A DNA stretch of 13,800 nt, from contig JAQVPT010000061.1 of NCBI GenBank assembly GCA_028701945.1, forward strand, positions 1-13,800, in the 5' to 3' direction. The stretch's first letter is position 1, and every line of letters starts with the position of its first letter. A program made the translations under genes and the position numbers. Positions 5,892-13,683 of this stretch are shown here, piece by piece. The notes below the pieces were generated by a model. That model was not told the origin of the DNA, searched no databases, and worked only from the letters and a program-made list of their open reading frames with translations. Source of the stretch: Bacteroidales bacterium (GTDB lineage: Bacteria; Bacteroidota; Bacteroidia; Bacteroidales; ML635J-15).

Positions 5892-7168
5892 ATTTTCTCG
5901 ACAAAATTTAACAAAAGTTTAAAAAGAGCATCATATCCTGTAAAAGTAAGAGTTTCTAACTTATCTTTTGGATTGTGATAATATGTTTGCCCTCCCATTG
6001 TATAAATAAAAATTGCTGGTATTCCAACAGCATGAAAAGGATAATGATCGCTATTTGCAGCTTCGCCACGTGCTTTTATAGTTGTAAAATATTCATTTTC
6101 GATATTTATTTGTTCAATCGTATTCCAAATTTCTGAATAATCAGGATTTGCACCATTTACAATAGTAATTCCATCGTCTCCAGTACCAACTAAATCAAGA
6201 TTTATTACCACTTTTATTTTCGATAAATCAAACAATGGATTCATAATAAAGTTCACTGACCCAAGTAATCCAGCCTCTTCGCCCGCAAACAACATAAACG
6301 CAATAGAACGCTCAGGCTGATTATCCATATAATATTCTGCAATATCTAACAACATGGCAGTTCCGCTTGCATTATCCTGAGCTCCAGGAATATAAACCTT
6401 CTTCCCCATTCGTCCCAGATGGTCGTAATGGGCAGAAAAAACAATAAATTCACCTTTCGTTTTTCCTTCTACGTAACCAACTACATTTTTTGCTTGAAAG
6501 TTCTCGATGAATTTTGTTTTTACACTAAGTCTTAATTCCTTCGCATCCCGAATATACGCCTCTCGTTTTATTTTAACTACTGGAAAATCTTGCTGAAAAC
6601 TACGAACTGCCCACATTAATTCATCAGGAATAAGCTCAACTATACCACCAAAAGCCTTATTATTCAACATAATATTGATATAGAACTTTTTAATCTCAAT
6701 ATTTTCTGTTTGTAAATAATCGACAACCAACATTTTATTGCTGAAGTCATCCGATTTCATTATTTTTTTAAATGCAGTTGTGTCATTCAACAAAACAGAA
6801 TCGGGCAAGTAGAGTTGATAAGTTCCATTAATATCCGGAGAAGCAGGTCCGATTAAATAGTCAACTCCAGGTTCAAGTTTTTGATTATCTATTTTTACAG
6901 AAAGTTTACCGGGAAAAGTATTAACGTCAAACTCAAAATTTTGGAAATAATCATCACCGATTTTCTTTAATCCAATTTTTTGCATTTCGTCAGCAAGATA
7001 ATCAGCTGCTTTGCCACAACCATCTTTAACATAACCTCTTCCATGATAATTAGGCGAAGTAAGAATTTCTATTCTGTCATAAGTTTTTTCTTTATTTTGA
7101 GCAAAACCCAAAACCGAAAAACCTATAAATACAAAAAGCAGTATGTTCAAACGTATCTTTATTAACAT
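5888..7168 (-). CDS. Secreted M28-family zinc metallopeptidase
   Basis: An exopeptidase (aminopeptidase-like) of the M28 family with two zinc ions, probably acting outside the inner membrane. Seen in 426 residues: an N-terminal signal peptide (hydrophobic 7-22, likely cleavage after GFAQ at 24), a middle region that may be a PA-type insert (about 115-225), and the M28 metal set in order: His247 (SAHYDHLG), bridging Asp265 (GAQDNASGT), Glu297/Glu298 (AGEEAGLLGS, catalytic base and ligand), Asp325 (INLDLVG) and His398 (YYHNPKD). All ligands are present, so it is probably active. The substrate cannot be predicted. Its ATG directly follows the stop of the upstream hypothetical gene (0 nt), and its end overlaps rsmI by 4 nt. 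Confidence 0.93.
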   Translation of the reverse strand: MLIKIRLNILLFVFIGFSVLGFAQNKEKTYDRIEILTSPNYHGRGYVKDGCGKAADYLADEMQKIGLKKIGDDYFQNFEFDVNTFPGKLSVKIDNQKLEPGVDYLIGPASPDINGTYQLYLPDSVLLNDTTAFKKIMKSDDFSNKMLVVDYLQTENIEIKKFYINIMLNNKAFGGIVELIPDELMWAVRSFQQDFPVVKIKREAYIRDAKELRLSVKTKFIENFQAKNVVGYVEGKTKGEFIVFSAHYDHLGRMGKKVYIPGAQDNASGTAMLLDIAEYYMDNQPERSIAFMLFAGEEAGLLGSVNFIMNPLFDLSKIKVVINLDLVGTGDDGITIVNGANPDYSEIWNTIEQINIENEYFTTIKARGEAANSDHYPFHAVGIPAIFIYTMGGQTYYHNPKDKLETLTFTGYDALFKLLLNFVEKI

Positions 7169-7987
7169 TTACAAATATTTTCTTTTAACTACATTAATGA
7201 AATTTGAAACAGTTTCTTGTGAGTAGTCCCAGTTATATTTCTCTTTCAGATAACTATTTGCCTCTTCAAAAGAGTTCAACGAATTTAAGTGTATTATATT
7301 TTCTTCAAACTCATCATTATTGCCATTGAACAATTCTCTTATGTATAAAAATCTGTCTCCAATACCAATTGCAGCTTTAATATCAGAAATTGGTTTTTGA
7401 CCAAACCTACTAGAAACATCATTAGAATTAGCGTTAGATGAAAGACTTTCGTTAAGCGATGTTCTATTTTGCCCAAGCTGTTCTCCAATAGTTACGACAC
7501 CATTTTGTCGATTATTTCCAAACAAATTTTGTTGCTCTGGTACTGGCTTTGTAAGTTTGGGCTTAACCTGCGTGTTACTTGACACATTATCAGCAACTTT
7601 AACAGGAGTTTCTTCGATTTTTACCAATTTTTGTGGTTCTTCCTCTACGACAACTGCTTTGACTGGAGTTTCAACAATCTCTACCAATTCTTTAGCTTCC
7701 TCCTCTACTGGTTCACTATCAAGAAACTCAACAATATTTTCCGATGCGGTTTCAGATTTGAATTCTTTTTCATCTTCAACAGAAATGGAATCATTTTTTG
7801 TAATTTCATTAACAGGCTCTATGGTTTTTTGCTCAATTATATCCAAATTATTTACCAAAGTGTATAATTCTCTAATTTCCTGCAAAATAATATCCTTTTC
7901 AATAAGGTCCAAACCGTCTTTATCTAAGTTTTGTAAGATACGGTTCACATTTTTTATTTTTTCTTTTATAAACAATAAGTTTTCCAT
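7169..7987 (-). CDS. Conserved Bacteroidota hypothetical protein, acidic linker, first gene of the rsmI operon
   Basis: Function not recognised. Seen in 272 residues: a helical N-terminal segment (1-52, ENLLFIKEKIKNVNRIL...LQEIRELYTLV), a long low-complexity acidic and Glu/Val/Pro-rich linker (55-150), and a compact C-terminal domain (about 195-272) beginning KPISDIKAAIGIGDRFLYIRELF and ending in FINVVKRKY. The linker contains a 20-residue tandem duplication (EEEAKELVEIVETPVKAV at 95-112 and EEEPQKLVKIEETPVKVA at 115-132). From memory, proteins with this C-terminal domain and variable linkers are common in Bacteroidota. There is no signal peptide, so it is probably cytoplasmic. A longer frame (to 8173) would overlap the divergent tdk gene by 125 bases with no plausible protein sequence, so ATG 7987 is chosen. 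The stop abuts the peptidase ATG. Confidence 0.85.
   Translation of the reverse strand: MENLLFIKEKIKNVNRILQNLDKDGLDLIEKDIILQEIRELYTLVNNLDIIEQKTIEPVNEITKNDSISVEDEKEFKSETASENIVEFLDSEPVEEEAKELVEIVETPVKAVVVEEEPQKLVKIEETPVKVADNVSSNTQVKPKLTKPVPEQQNLFGNNRQNGVVTIGEQLGQNRTSLNESLSSNANSNDVSSRFGQKPISDIKAAIGIGDRFLYIRELFNGNNDEFEENIIHLNSLNSFEEANSYLKEKYNWDYSQETVSNFINVVKRKYL
7592..7705 (-). repeat. Diverged 60-bp tandem duplication inside the hypothetical gene
   Basis: Two units with a period of 60 bases (20 codons) encode the paired ETPVKxV-containing segments of the acidic linker. The DNA copies have diverged, but the ETPVK core is kept in both. Confidence 0.65.
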
Positions 7988-8001
7988 GCAGAATAATTTT
8001 A

Positions 8002-8009
8002 TAAATTTG
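8002..8009 (+). promoter_or_regulatory. -7 element of the tdk promoter
   Basis: TAAATTTG on the plus strand matches the Bacteroidota -7 consensus. A TTTT lies 18 bases upstream (7980-7983) where TTTG is expected. Transcription would start about 35 bases before the tdk ATG at 8049. Confidence 0.5.
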
Positions 8010-8025
8010 TGATTAATATTTTTTA

Positions 8026-8033
8026 CAAAATTA
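8026..8033 (-). promoter_or_regulatory. -7 element for the hypothetical-M28-rsmI operon
   Basis: On the minus strand this reads TAATTTTG, matching TAnnTTTG. It would place the start of transcription near 8020, about 33 bases before ATG 7987. No TTTG is found at the ideal upstream distance. It lies between the tdk -7 element and the tdk start codon, so the two transcripts would overlap at their 5' ends. Confidence 0.4.
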
Positions 8034-8048
8034 AAAAAATAATTTAGA

Positions 8049-8630
8049 ATGTTTCTTGAACAATCGAGAAAAGGTGAACCAAAACACGGCTGGATAGAAG
8101 TTATTGCCGGTTCGATGTTCTCAGGTAAAACTGAGGAGCTTATCCGCAGGTTGCGGCGTGCAGAGTTTGCCAAACAAAATGTCGAAATATTTAAGCCTGA
8201 AGTAGATATAAGATACAGTGAAAAAGAAGTTGTTTCGCATAATTCGACAACAATACGCTCTACTCCTGTGCCATCTTCGTCAAATATTTTACTATTAATT
8301 GGAGATGTTGATGTTGTTGGGATAGACGAAGCTCAGTTTTTCGACACTGGAATAGTTGAAGTATGCGTTAAAATGGCAAATATGGGCATCAGAGTAATTG
8401 CGGCTGGTCTTGATATGGATTTTGCTGGACGTCCTTTTGGACCAATGCCAGCATTATTTGCAGTTGCCGAATATGTAACTAAAGTTCATGCAGTATGTAT
8501 GCACTGTGGCGAATTAGCACAGTTTAGCCATCGTAAATCAGCCGGCAAAAACATTGTTATGCTTGGCGAAAAAGATATTTACGAACCTTTGTGTCGCAGA
8601 TGCTTTAACGTAGCAAATAAAGAATCCTAA
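8049..8630 (+). CDS. tdk: Thymidine kinase (type II, TK1-like)
   Basis: Phosphorylates thymidine to dTMP with ATP in the pyrimidine salvage pathway; cytoplasmic. Seen in 193 residues: P-loop GSMFSGKT (21-28), the DEAQFF block (93-98) with catalytic Glu94, the substrate lasso region AAGLDMDFAGRPFGPMP (118-134), and a zinc-ribbon of four cysteines, CMHC (150, 153) and CRRC (182, 185). All key residues and a normal length are present. The ATG at 8049 gives the short N-terminal extension common in Bacteroidota members; there is no Shine-Dalgarno. It is divergent from the rsmI operon and 21 nt upstream of murF-alr, with which it is probably co-transcribed. Confidence 0.96.
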   Translation: MFLEQSRKGEPKHGWIEVIAGSMFSGKTEELIRRLRRAEFAKQNVEIFKPEVDIRYSEKEVVSHNSTTIRSTPVPSSSNILLLIGDVDVVGIDEAQFFDTGIVEVCVKMANMGIRVIAAGLDMDFAGRPFGPMPALFAVAEYVTKVHAVCMHCGELAQFSHRKSAGKNIVMLGEKDIYEPLCRRCFNVANKES

Positions 8631-8651
8631 ATTAATATCGCATAATAAATA

Positions 8652-11099
8652 ATGTTAAAATTTAAGTTAATAGATATTAAAAAAACACTTGATGGACAGT
8701 TCTACGGAAATCCTGATAATGAATTTGATAAACTTTTAACAGACAGTCGCAAAACTGTTAAATATCACGAAAGCCTTTATATCGCACTAGACGGCAAGCA
8801 ACACGATGGACATAAATTTATCTCCGAACTTTACAAAAAAGGAATCCGTTCGTTTATTATCTGTAAAGAAATAAAAACAGAAAACTATCCTGAAGCGTCT
8901 TTTTTACTTGTTAATAATTCAGTAAACGCATTACAATTACTGGCTTCTATAAAACGCTCGCAATATCAAAAACCTTTACTTGCAATTACTGGCAGTAACG
9001 GCAAAACTGTTGTTAAAGAATGGCTTTCCCATATTCTATCACCATATTATAATATTACACGCAGTCCAAAAAGTTTCAACTCTCAAATTGGTGTTCCGTT
9101 ATCCTTGTGGCTTATCAGCAAATCTACAGATATGGCTATTATCGAAGCAGGAATTTCAGAACCGAACGAAATGGAACGCCTCGAAAAAATAATAAAACCC
9201 ACTGTCGGCATATTCACTAATATCGGAGCGGCACATCAAGCAAACTTTGAATCAGAAAATCAGAAAATAACTGAGAAATTTAAGCTTTTTGCTAATTGCG
9301 ACACCGTAATATGCAAATATGATTATAAAAATTATCTGAAAAACAAAAATACTAATTGCATTACATGGTCTGATACCGAAAAAAATGCAAGCGTTTTTGT
9401 AAATAAAATAGAAAAACATCATTCTTATTCTAAACTTTTTATTGTTTTAAATAATGATAAATACGAAATAGATATTCCTTTTACGGATGACGGTTCTATC
9501 GAAAATGCAATTAGCTGTTTTACATATATTACACACATATTTCCGAAACCAGATGAGCAAATAATTAGACGCTTTTCGAGTTTACCGGGTGTTGAGATGC
9601 GATTACAAACAATTGATGCAATCAACAACAGTATTTTAACAAATGACAGCTATAACAGTGATATCAACTCTTTAGAAATTGCCCTTGACTATCTCAACCA
9701 GAAAAAAGCTAATAAAACCTCAATTCTAATTTTGTCAGATATTTTACAAAACTCGGATGAAGAAGATAAATTTTATAAAAGCGTAAGTAAACTGATAGCC
9801 GAAAAAAGTATCGATAAACTGATAACTATTGGAGAAACTATTCAGAAATACAAATCATATTTTAGCAAAGACACAGCATTTTACACAAATACTGAAGATT
9901 TTTTAACAGACATTGTTCTCTCTAATTTTTACAATTCTGCCATTTTATTAAAAGGAGCACGTGATTTTAAATTTGAAAATATTTCAAAGATTTTACAATC
10001 AAAATCTCATGAATCAAATCTTGAAATCAATTTAAGTCTGATGCGAGAGAATTTGCTATATTTTCGTTCGACACTTGAGCCTAAAACCAAAATCATGGCA
10101 ATGGTAAAAGCATTTTCGTACGGAAGTGGATATCGAGAAGTTGCCGCATTTTTGCAACACAACCGAATCGACTATCTGACAGTTGCTTATACCGACGAAG
10201 GCGTTGAATTACGCAAAAGAGGAATTATTACACCCATAATGGTTATGAATCCTTCGGCTAAGGATTTTAAAACTATGATTGATTACGATTTGGAACCTGA
10301 AATCTATTCTATTGCACTACTTTTAGCACTTGTAAAAGAGTTAGAATCGGGTAAAACCACAGATTTTGCTATTCATGTAAAAATCAATACAGGCATGAAC
10401 AGGTTAGGGATTAACGAAAATGAAGTTTTAGATTTCTGTGAAATTGTAAAAGCATCTAATAAAATTAATATTCTTAGTGTATTTTCTCATCTCGCAGGCA
10501 GCGACAGCAATAAATTTGATGATTTTACGCATAAACAGACAGAATTATTTAGTAAAGTGTATGATAAAATCACATCAATAACTGGGCATAAACCTATTAG
10601 ACACATTTTAAATTCTGCAGGAATAATTCGTTTTCCGCAATATCAGTTCGAAATGGTACGACTTGGAATTGGATTATATGGCCTTTTAGAAAATCTAACC
10701 GACAAAACCGAACAAGTTACTACTTTCAAATCAGTTATTTCGCAAACCCATATTGTTGAAGCAGGCGAAAGCATTAGCTATAATCGTTCAGGAAAAGCGA
10801 CCAATCAAATTCGAACTGCAACAATACCAGTTGGTTATGCAGACGGCATCGACAGACGACTAGGAAATGGGAATTGGCATTTTATTATTAATGGACAAAA
10901 AGCTTACACAATCGGTGATATTTGTATGGATATGTGCATGGTTGAAATTACAGAAATAAAAGCCAATGTTGGAGACGAGGTTATTGTCTTTGGAAACCAA
11001 AATAATATATCTAAAATGGCACAAATATTAGACACTATATCTTACGAAGTTATTACAGGCATCTCCGAAAGAATAAAACGTGTTTATATTGAAGAATAA
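8652..11099 (+). CDS. murF-alr: Bifunctional MurF (UDP-MurNAc-tripeptide:D-Ala-D-Ala ligase) / alanine racemase
   Basis: A fusion of two peptidoglycan precursor enzymes. The N-terminal MurF part (about 1-450) adds D-Ala-D-Ala to UDP-MurNAc-tripeptide with ATP. Seen: TDSRK (30-34), ATP-binding AITGSNGKT (111-119), NSQIGVPLSLW (143-153), EAGISEPNEME (165-175), TNIGAAH (189-195) and NDSYNSD (331-337, the DAYNANP-like motif). The C-terminal alanine racemase part (about 458-815) makes D-alanine from L-alanine. Seen: PLP lysine Lys486 in MVKAFSYGSG, MNRLG (582-586), HILNSAGI (651-658), catalytic Tyr710 in ISYNRSG, IPVGYADGIDRR (725-736) and GDICMDMCM (755-763). Both active sites look complete. The fusion is known in Bacteroidota and links production of D-alanine to its use. 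The start at 8652 is 21 nt after tdk. Confidence 0.95.
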   Translation: MLKFKLIDIKKTLDGQFYGNPDNEFDKLLTDSRKTVKYHESLYIALDGKQHDGHKFISELYKKGIRSFIICKEIKTENYPEASFLLVNNSVNALQLLASIKRSQYQKPLLAITGSNGKTVVKEWLSHILSPYYNITRSPKSFNSQIGVPLSLWLISKSTDMAIIEAGISEPNEMERLEKIIKPTVGIFTNIGAAHQANFESENQKITEKFKLFANCDTVICKYDYKNYLKNKNTNCITWSDTEKNASVFVNKIEKHHSYSKLFIVLNNDKYEIDIPFTDDGSIENAISCFTYITHIFPKPDEQIIRRFSSLPGVEMRLQTIDAINNSILTNDSYNSDINSLEIALDYLNQKKANKTSILILSDILQNSDEEDKFYKSVSKLIAEKSIDKLITIGETIQKYKSYFSKDTAFYTNTEDFLTDIVLSNFYNSAILLKGARDFKFENISKILQSKSHESNLEINLSLMRENLLYFRSTLEPKTKIMAMVKAFSYGSGYREVAAFLQHNRIDYLTVAYTDEGVELRKRGIITPIMVMNPSAKDFKTMIDYDLEPEIYSIALLLALVKELESGKTTDFAIHVKINTGMNRLGINENEVLDFCEIVKASNKINILSVFSHLAGSDSNKFDDFTHKQTELFSKVYDKITSITGHKPIRHILNSAGIIRFPQYQFEMVRLGIGLYGLLENLTDKTEQVTTFKSVISQTHIVEAGESISYNRSGKATNQIRTATIPVGYADGIDRRLGNGNWHFIINGQKAYTIGDICMDMCMVEITEIKANVGDEVIVFGNQNNISKMAQILDTISYEVITGISERIKRVYIEE

Positions 11100-11100
11100 A

Positions 11101-12240
11101 ATGAAAAACTTACAAAAAATGAAGAAAATTGCATTAAACATATTACTACTAATTCTCATAAGTGCAAACACTTATGCTTTATCTCAAGATGCACAAGTGT
11201 CGCTTCTGACACAAGATACTGGTGATGAAATGTATGCGTATTTTGGACACACGGCAATAAGAATAAAAGACGACTCATTACATATAGACCAAGTTTATAA
11301 CTACGGTACATTTAACTTTAATACACCAAATTTCTACATTAAATTCATTCACGGCGACCTCGATTATTGCCTGTCAATTGACGATTTTGATTACTTTGTG
11401 TATTTTTCTGCCGAAACAAAACGGACAATACATGAACAAATATTAAATCTCACTTACGACGAAAAAGTAAAACTCATAAATTTACTTGAAACATGCTATA
11501 CTACTTCGGCAAGATATTATCGTTACGATTTTTTGAAAAATAATTGTGCAACAAAAATACGTGATATCATAGAAGATGCCACCGACAATCGTATCAATTT
11601 CGATAATTCGGGATTCTCTGGACAAACTTTTAGACAATTATTAAAACCATTTATTTCAAAAAACTATTGGGCTGATTTGGGCATTAACCTAGCAACTGGA
11701 ATGGAAACCGACAAAGCTGCAAGTCCATCAGATTATATGTTTTTACCTGTTTACATTCACGATTTCTTAGAAAACTCTGAATTTGCTCAACCCAGCTATA
11801 TTTTATTAGATGCTTCTGTCAAAAAAGAATCAACATTTAATTTTTCATATCTTAGCCCATGGATAATTGCATTATTACTAATTGCTTTAAGTTTTTTATC
11901 AAAAACACGAAAAATAGTTTTATACACAGTCTCAATAGTCTTCACATTATTAGGATTACTTCTTTTATTCCTTAGCGTTTATTCGTTACATCTTGCAATT
12001 AGCGACAATTTGAATGTACTTTGGACTTTGCCAGCAATTTTGATGATTGTTTTCCGAAAACGAAATTCCCATGATTATCTTAAACTTGCATATTTAATAA
12101 TAATAGTATTGTTTATATCCTTACAAAACATTATCCCTCAGGCCATTTCATTTACTTTTATACCGTGGATGCTATTATTAATCGTAATTATTTTGCTTGA
12201 TATTAAAGCTATCAATAGAATGGTTTTTAGAAAGGAATAA
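11101..12240 (+). CDS. DUF4105 / Lnb-like membrane protein (possible lipoprotein N-acyltransferase)
   Basis: Seen in 379 residues: a signal peptide or first membrane helix (7-27), then an extracytoplasmic domain (about 28-245) with the DUF4105 hallmarks FGHTAIRI (48-55, His50) and NNCATKIRDI (147-156, Cys149), plus the GDLDYCL segment (85-91). About five membrane helices follow (252-267, 271-295, 305-318, 328-345, 350-368). Established, as I recall: DUF4105 proteins with this layout have been described in Bacteroides as Lnb, which adds the N-terminal acyl chain to lipoproteins; the conserved His and Cys would be the catalytic pair. Whether this member does the same is inference. ATG 11101 lies 1 nt after the murF-alr stop (TAA-A-ATG) and gives a clean signal sequence. 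A start at 11080 would overlap murF-alr and add seven residues. It is the last gene of the tdk-murF-alr run. Confidence 0.82.
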   Translation: MKNLQKMKKIALNILLLILISANTYALSQDAQVSLLTQDTGDEMYAYFGHTAIRIKDDSLHIDQVYNYGTFNFNTPNFYIKFIHGDLDYCLSIDDFDYFVYFSAETKRTIHEQILNLTYDEKVKLINLLETCYTTSARYYRYDFLKNNCATKIRDIIEDATDNRINFDNSGFSGQTFRQLLKPFISKNYWADLGINLATGMETDKAASPSDYMFLPVYIHDFLENSEFAQPSYILLDASVKKESTFNFSYLSPWIIALLLIALSFLSKTRKIVLYTVSIVFTLLGLLLLFLSVYSLHLAISDNLNVLWTLPAILMIVFRKRNSHDYLKLAYLIIIVLFISLQNIIPQAISFTFIPWMLLLIVIILLDIKAINRMVFRKE

Positions 12241-12309
12241 AGAAATTATATCATAGAAATCAAGCAACCCCCTTAAGATTTTATCGTTTTTACAACTTAT
12301 AAAGAACTT
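12241..12309 (+). other. Short intergenic gap before the secreted SGNH protein
   Basis: Sixty-nine bases without a clear hairpin terminator or a canonical TAnnTTTG element. How the following gene is transcribed cannot be read from the sequence; readthrough from upstream is possible. Confidence 0.4.
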
Positions 12310-13569
12310 ATGAAAAACATTTTTACAATATTATTAATATCCATTTCGTGCCTTGTTATTGCACAGGAAACACAAACGAAATCAGTATTATTTTTAGGGA
12401 ATTCATACACCTACTATAACGGTGGAGTTGACCAAGTGTTAAAACAAATTGCAACATCTAAAGGTGATATAGTTGAAGTCCAATCCAATTCTCCTAGCGG
12501 ATACACGTTTGAAAATCACTGTACCAACTTAACATCACTGAATTATATTAAAAGCAGAGAATGGGATTATGTTGTTTTGCAAGAACAAAGTCAGCTACCT
12601 TCTTTTTCGCCTGCACAAGTAGCCTTAGAGTCTTACCCGTATGCTAAAATACTATGCGATTCGATCAGGAGCAACAGTGTTTGTACAACGCCAGTATTTT
12701 TCATAACTTGGGGTAGAGAAAACGGTGATGCAGGAAATTGTGCTTCATATACTCCTCTTTGCACTTACGAAGGAATGCAGTGGCGTTTGCGACAAAGTTA
12801 TGTTGAGATGGCAGAACTAAATAACGGCATAGTTGCACCAGTTGGTATGGTTTGGAAATCGATACGCGATAATTATCCTACAATAGACTTATACCAATCT
12901 GACGAAAGTCATCCTAGTAATAACGGAACATATCTTGCAGCCTGCACTTTTTATGCAACAATATTTAACAAAAGTCCCGAAGGAGCAGCTTTTCCTACAA
13001 CTGTTGATGCCACAACTGCTGGAATTTTGCAAACAGCTGCGTGGGCAATTGTAAACGATAGCCTCGATATTTGGTTGATAGATACAACAACTCTAAGAGT
13101 TGACTTTCAACTTTTGCAATTAACCAAAAACGTCAGTGCTTATTTTTATAATATTAGTGAAAATGCAGATTCCTGCTACTGGGAGTTTGGTGATGGTGAA
13201 GCACAATGGCAATATTCACCATTCGATATGATGGTGCATGCATATCCAGAAGTAGGTAACTATGATGTTTGCTTAACCGGATACGGATACAATGGCTGTA
13301 CATCAAAAACAATTTGTAAAACAGAATATATTAGTGTTACCGGATTCGATAATTCTATTGCCAAAAATAGTAATATCTTTCCAAACCCTGTAAAAAATGG
13401 TACAATCCAAATCACAAATCATAAAGAGCAAAATTATAGTCTTTATTCTACCGATGGGAAACAAATCAGAAATTCATTAATAAAAAACGATATAATTGAT
13501 GTTTCGGATGTAAAAGCAGGAGTTTATATTTTGGTTATTGGAGATAAGAGCTACAAGATAGTTATTTAG
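12310..13569 (+). CDS. Secreted SGNH-hydrolase-like protein with PKD domain and T9SS C-terminal sorting domain
   Basis: Predicted to be exported by Sec and then by the type IX secretion system to the cell surface or medium. Seen in 419 residues: a signal peptide (1-18, ending VIAQ); an SGNH/GDSL-like esterase domain (about 24-250) with block I LFLGNSYT (27-34, nucleophile Ser32), VVLQEQSQ (88-95), WGRENG (134-139) and block V SDESHPSNNG (197-206, Asp198 and His201); a PKD-like domain (about 265-342) with WEFGDGE (291-297) and HAYPEVGNYDVCL (310-322); and a type A sorting domain (about 355-419) with NIFPNPV (355-361), YSLYSTDGKQI, AGVYILVI and the basic ending KSYKIVI. The domains fit an extracellular esterase or carbohydrate deacetylase; the substrate is unknown. 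Many cysteines (for example 144, 151, 289, 321, 330, 336) suggest disulfides. Confidence 0.9.
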   Translation: MKNIFTILLISISCLVIAQETQTKSVLFLGNSYTYYNGGVDQVLKQIATSKGDIVEVQSNSPSGYTFENHCTNLTSLNYIKSREWDYVVLQEQSQLPSFSPAQVALESYPYAKILCDSIRSNSVCTTPVFFITWGRENGDAGNCASYTPLCTYEGMQWRLRQSYVEMAELNNGIVAPVGMVWKSIRDNYPTIDLYQSDESHPSNNGTYLAACTFYATIFNKSPEGAAFPTTVDATTAGILQTAAWAIVNDSLDIWLIDTTTLRVDFQLLQLTKNVSAYFYNISENADSCYWEFGDGEAQWQYSPFDMMVHAYPEVGNYDVCLTGYGYNGCTSKTICKTEYISVTGFDNSIAKNSNIFPNPVKNGTIQITNHKEQNYSLYSTDGKQIRNSLIKNDIIDVSDVKAGVYILVIGDKSYKIVI

Positions 13570-13683
13570 CTAGCGTGATAATAAAAGTATTCGGAGTTTC
13601 GACATGGCTCAACCACCTTGTCAGTAATCAATAATCGGTTAATTTAGTGCATATTTTATGTTTATTGATAGCAAAACGTTTTT
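13570..13683. other. Intergenic sequence with a possible dispersed-repeat hairpin
   Basis: No gene is seen. Around 13598-13620 the sequence GTTTCGACATGGCTCAACC resembles, from memory, the short inverted repeats of the form GGTTTCGACTTCGCTCAACC scattered in Bacteroidota genomes; the arms here pair only partly. No terminator with a T-run is evident after the SGNH gene. Confidence 0.3.

Noticed and set aside
7557..8012. 151-codon plus-strand open frame
   Set aside because: Antisense image of the Glu/Val-rich linker gene (Ser/Thr-rich translation); no start signal or family features.
7988..8173. Longer start (8173) for the acidic hypothetical protein
   Set aside because: It would overlap tdk antisense by 125 bases; the extra residues mirror tdk codons, and the -7 element lies inside the extension.
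8652..11099. The MurF-Alr fusion as a novel gene fusion
   Set aside because: The fusion is known in Bacteroidota; both halves look normal.
11080..11100. Earlier start for the DUF4105 protein
   Set aside because: Would overlap the end of murF-alr and place polar residues before the signal sequence; ATG 11101 fits better.
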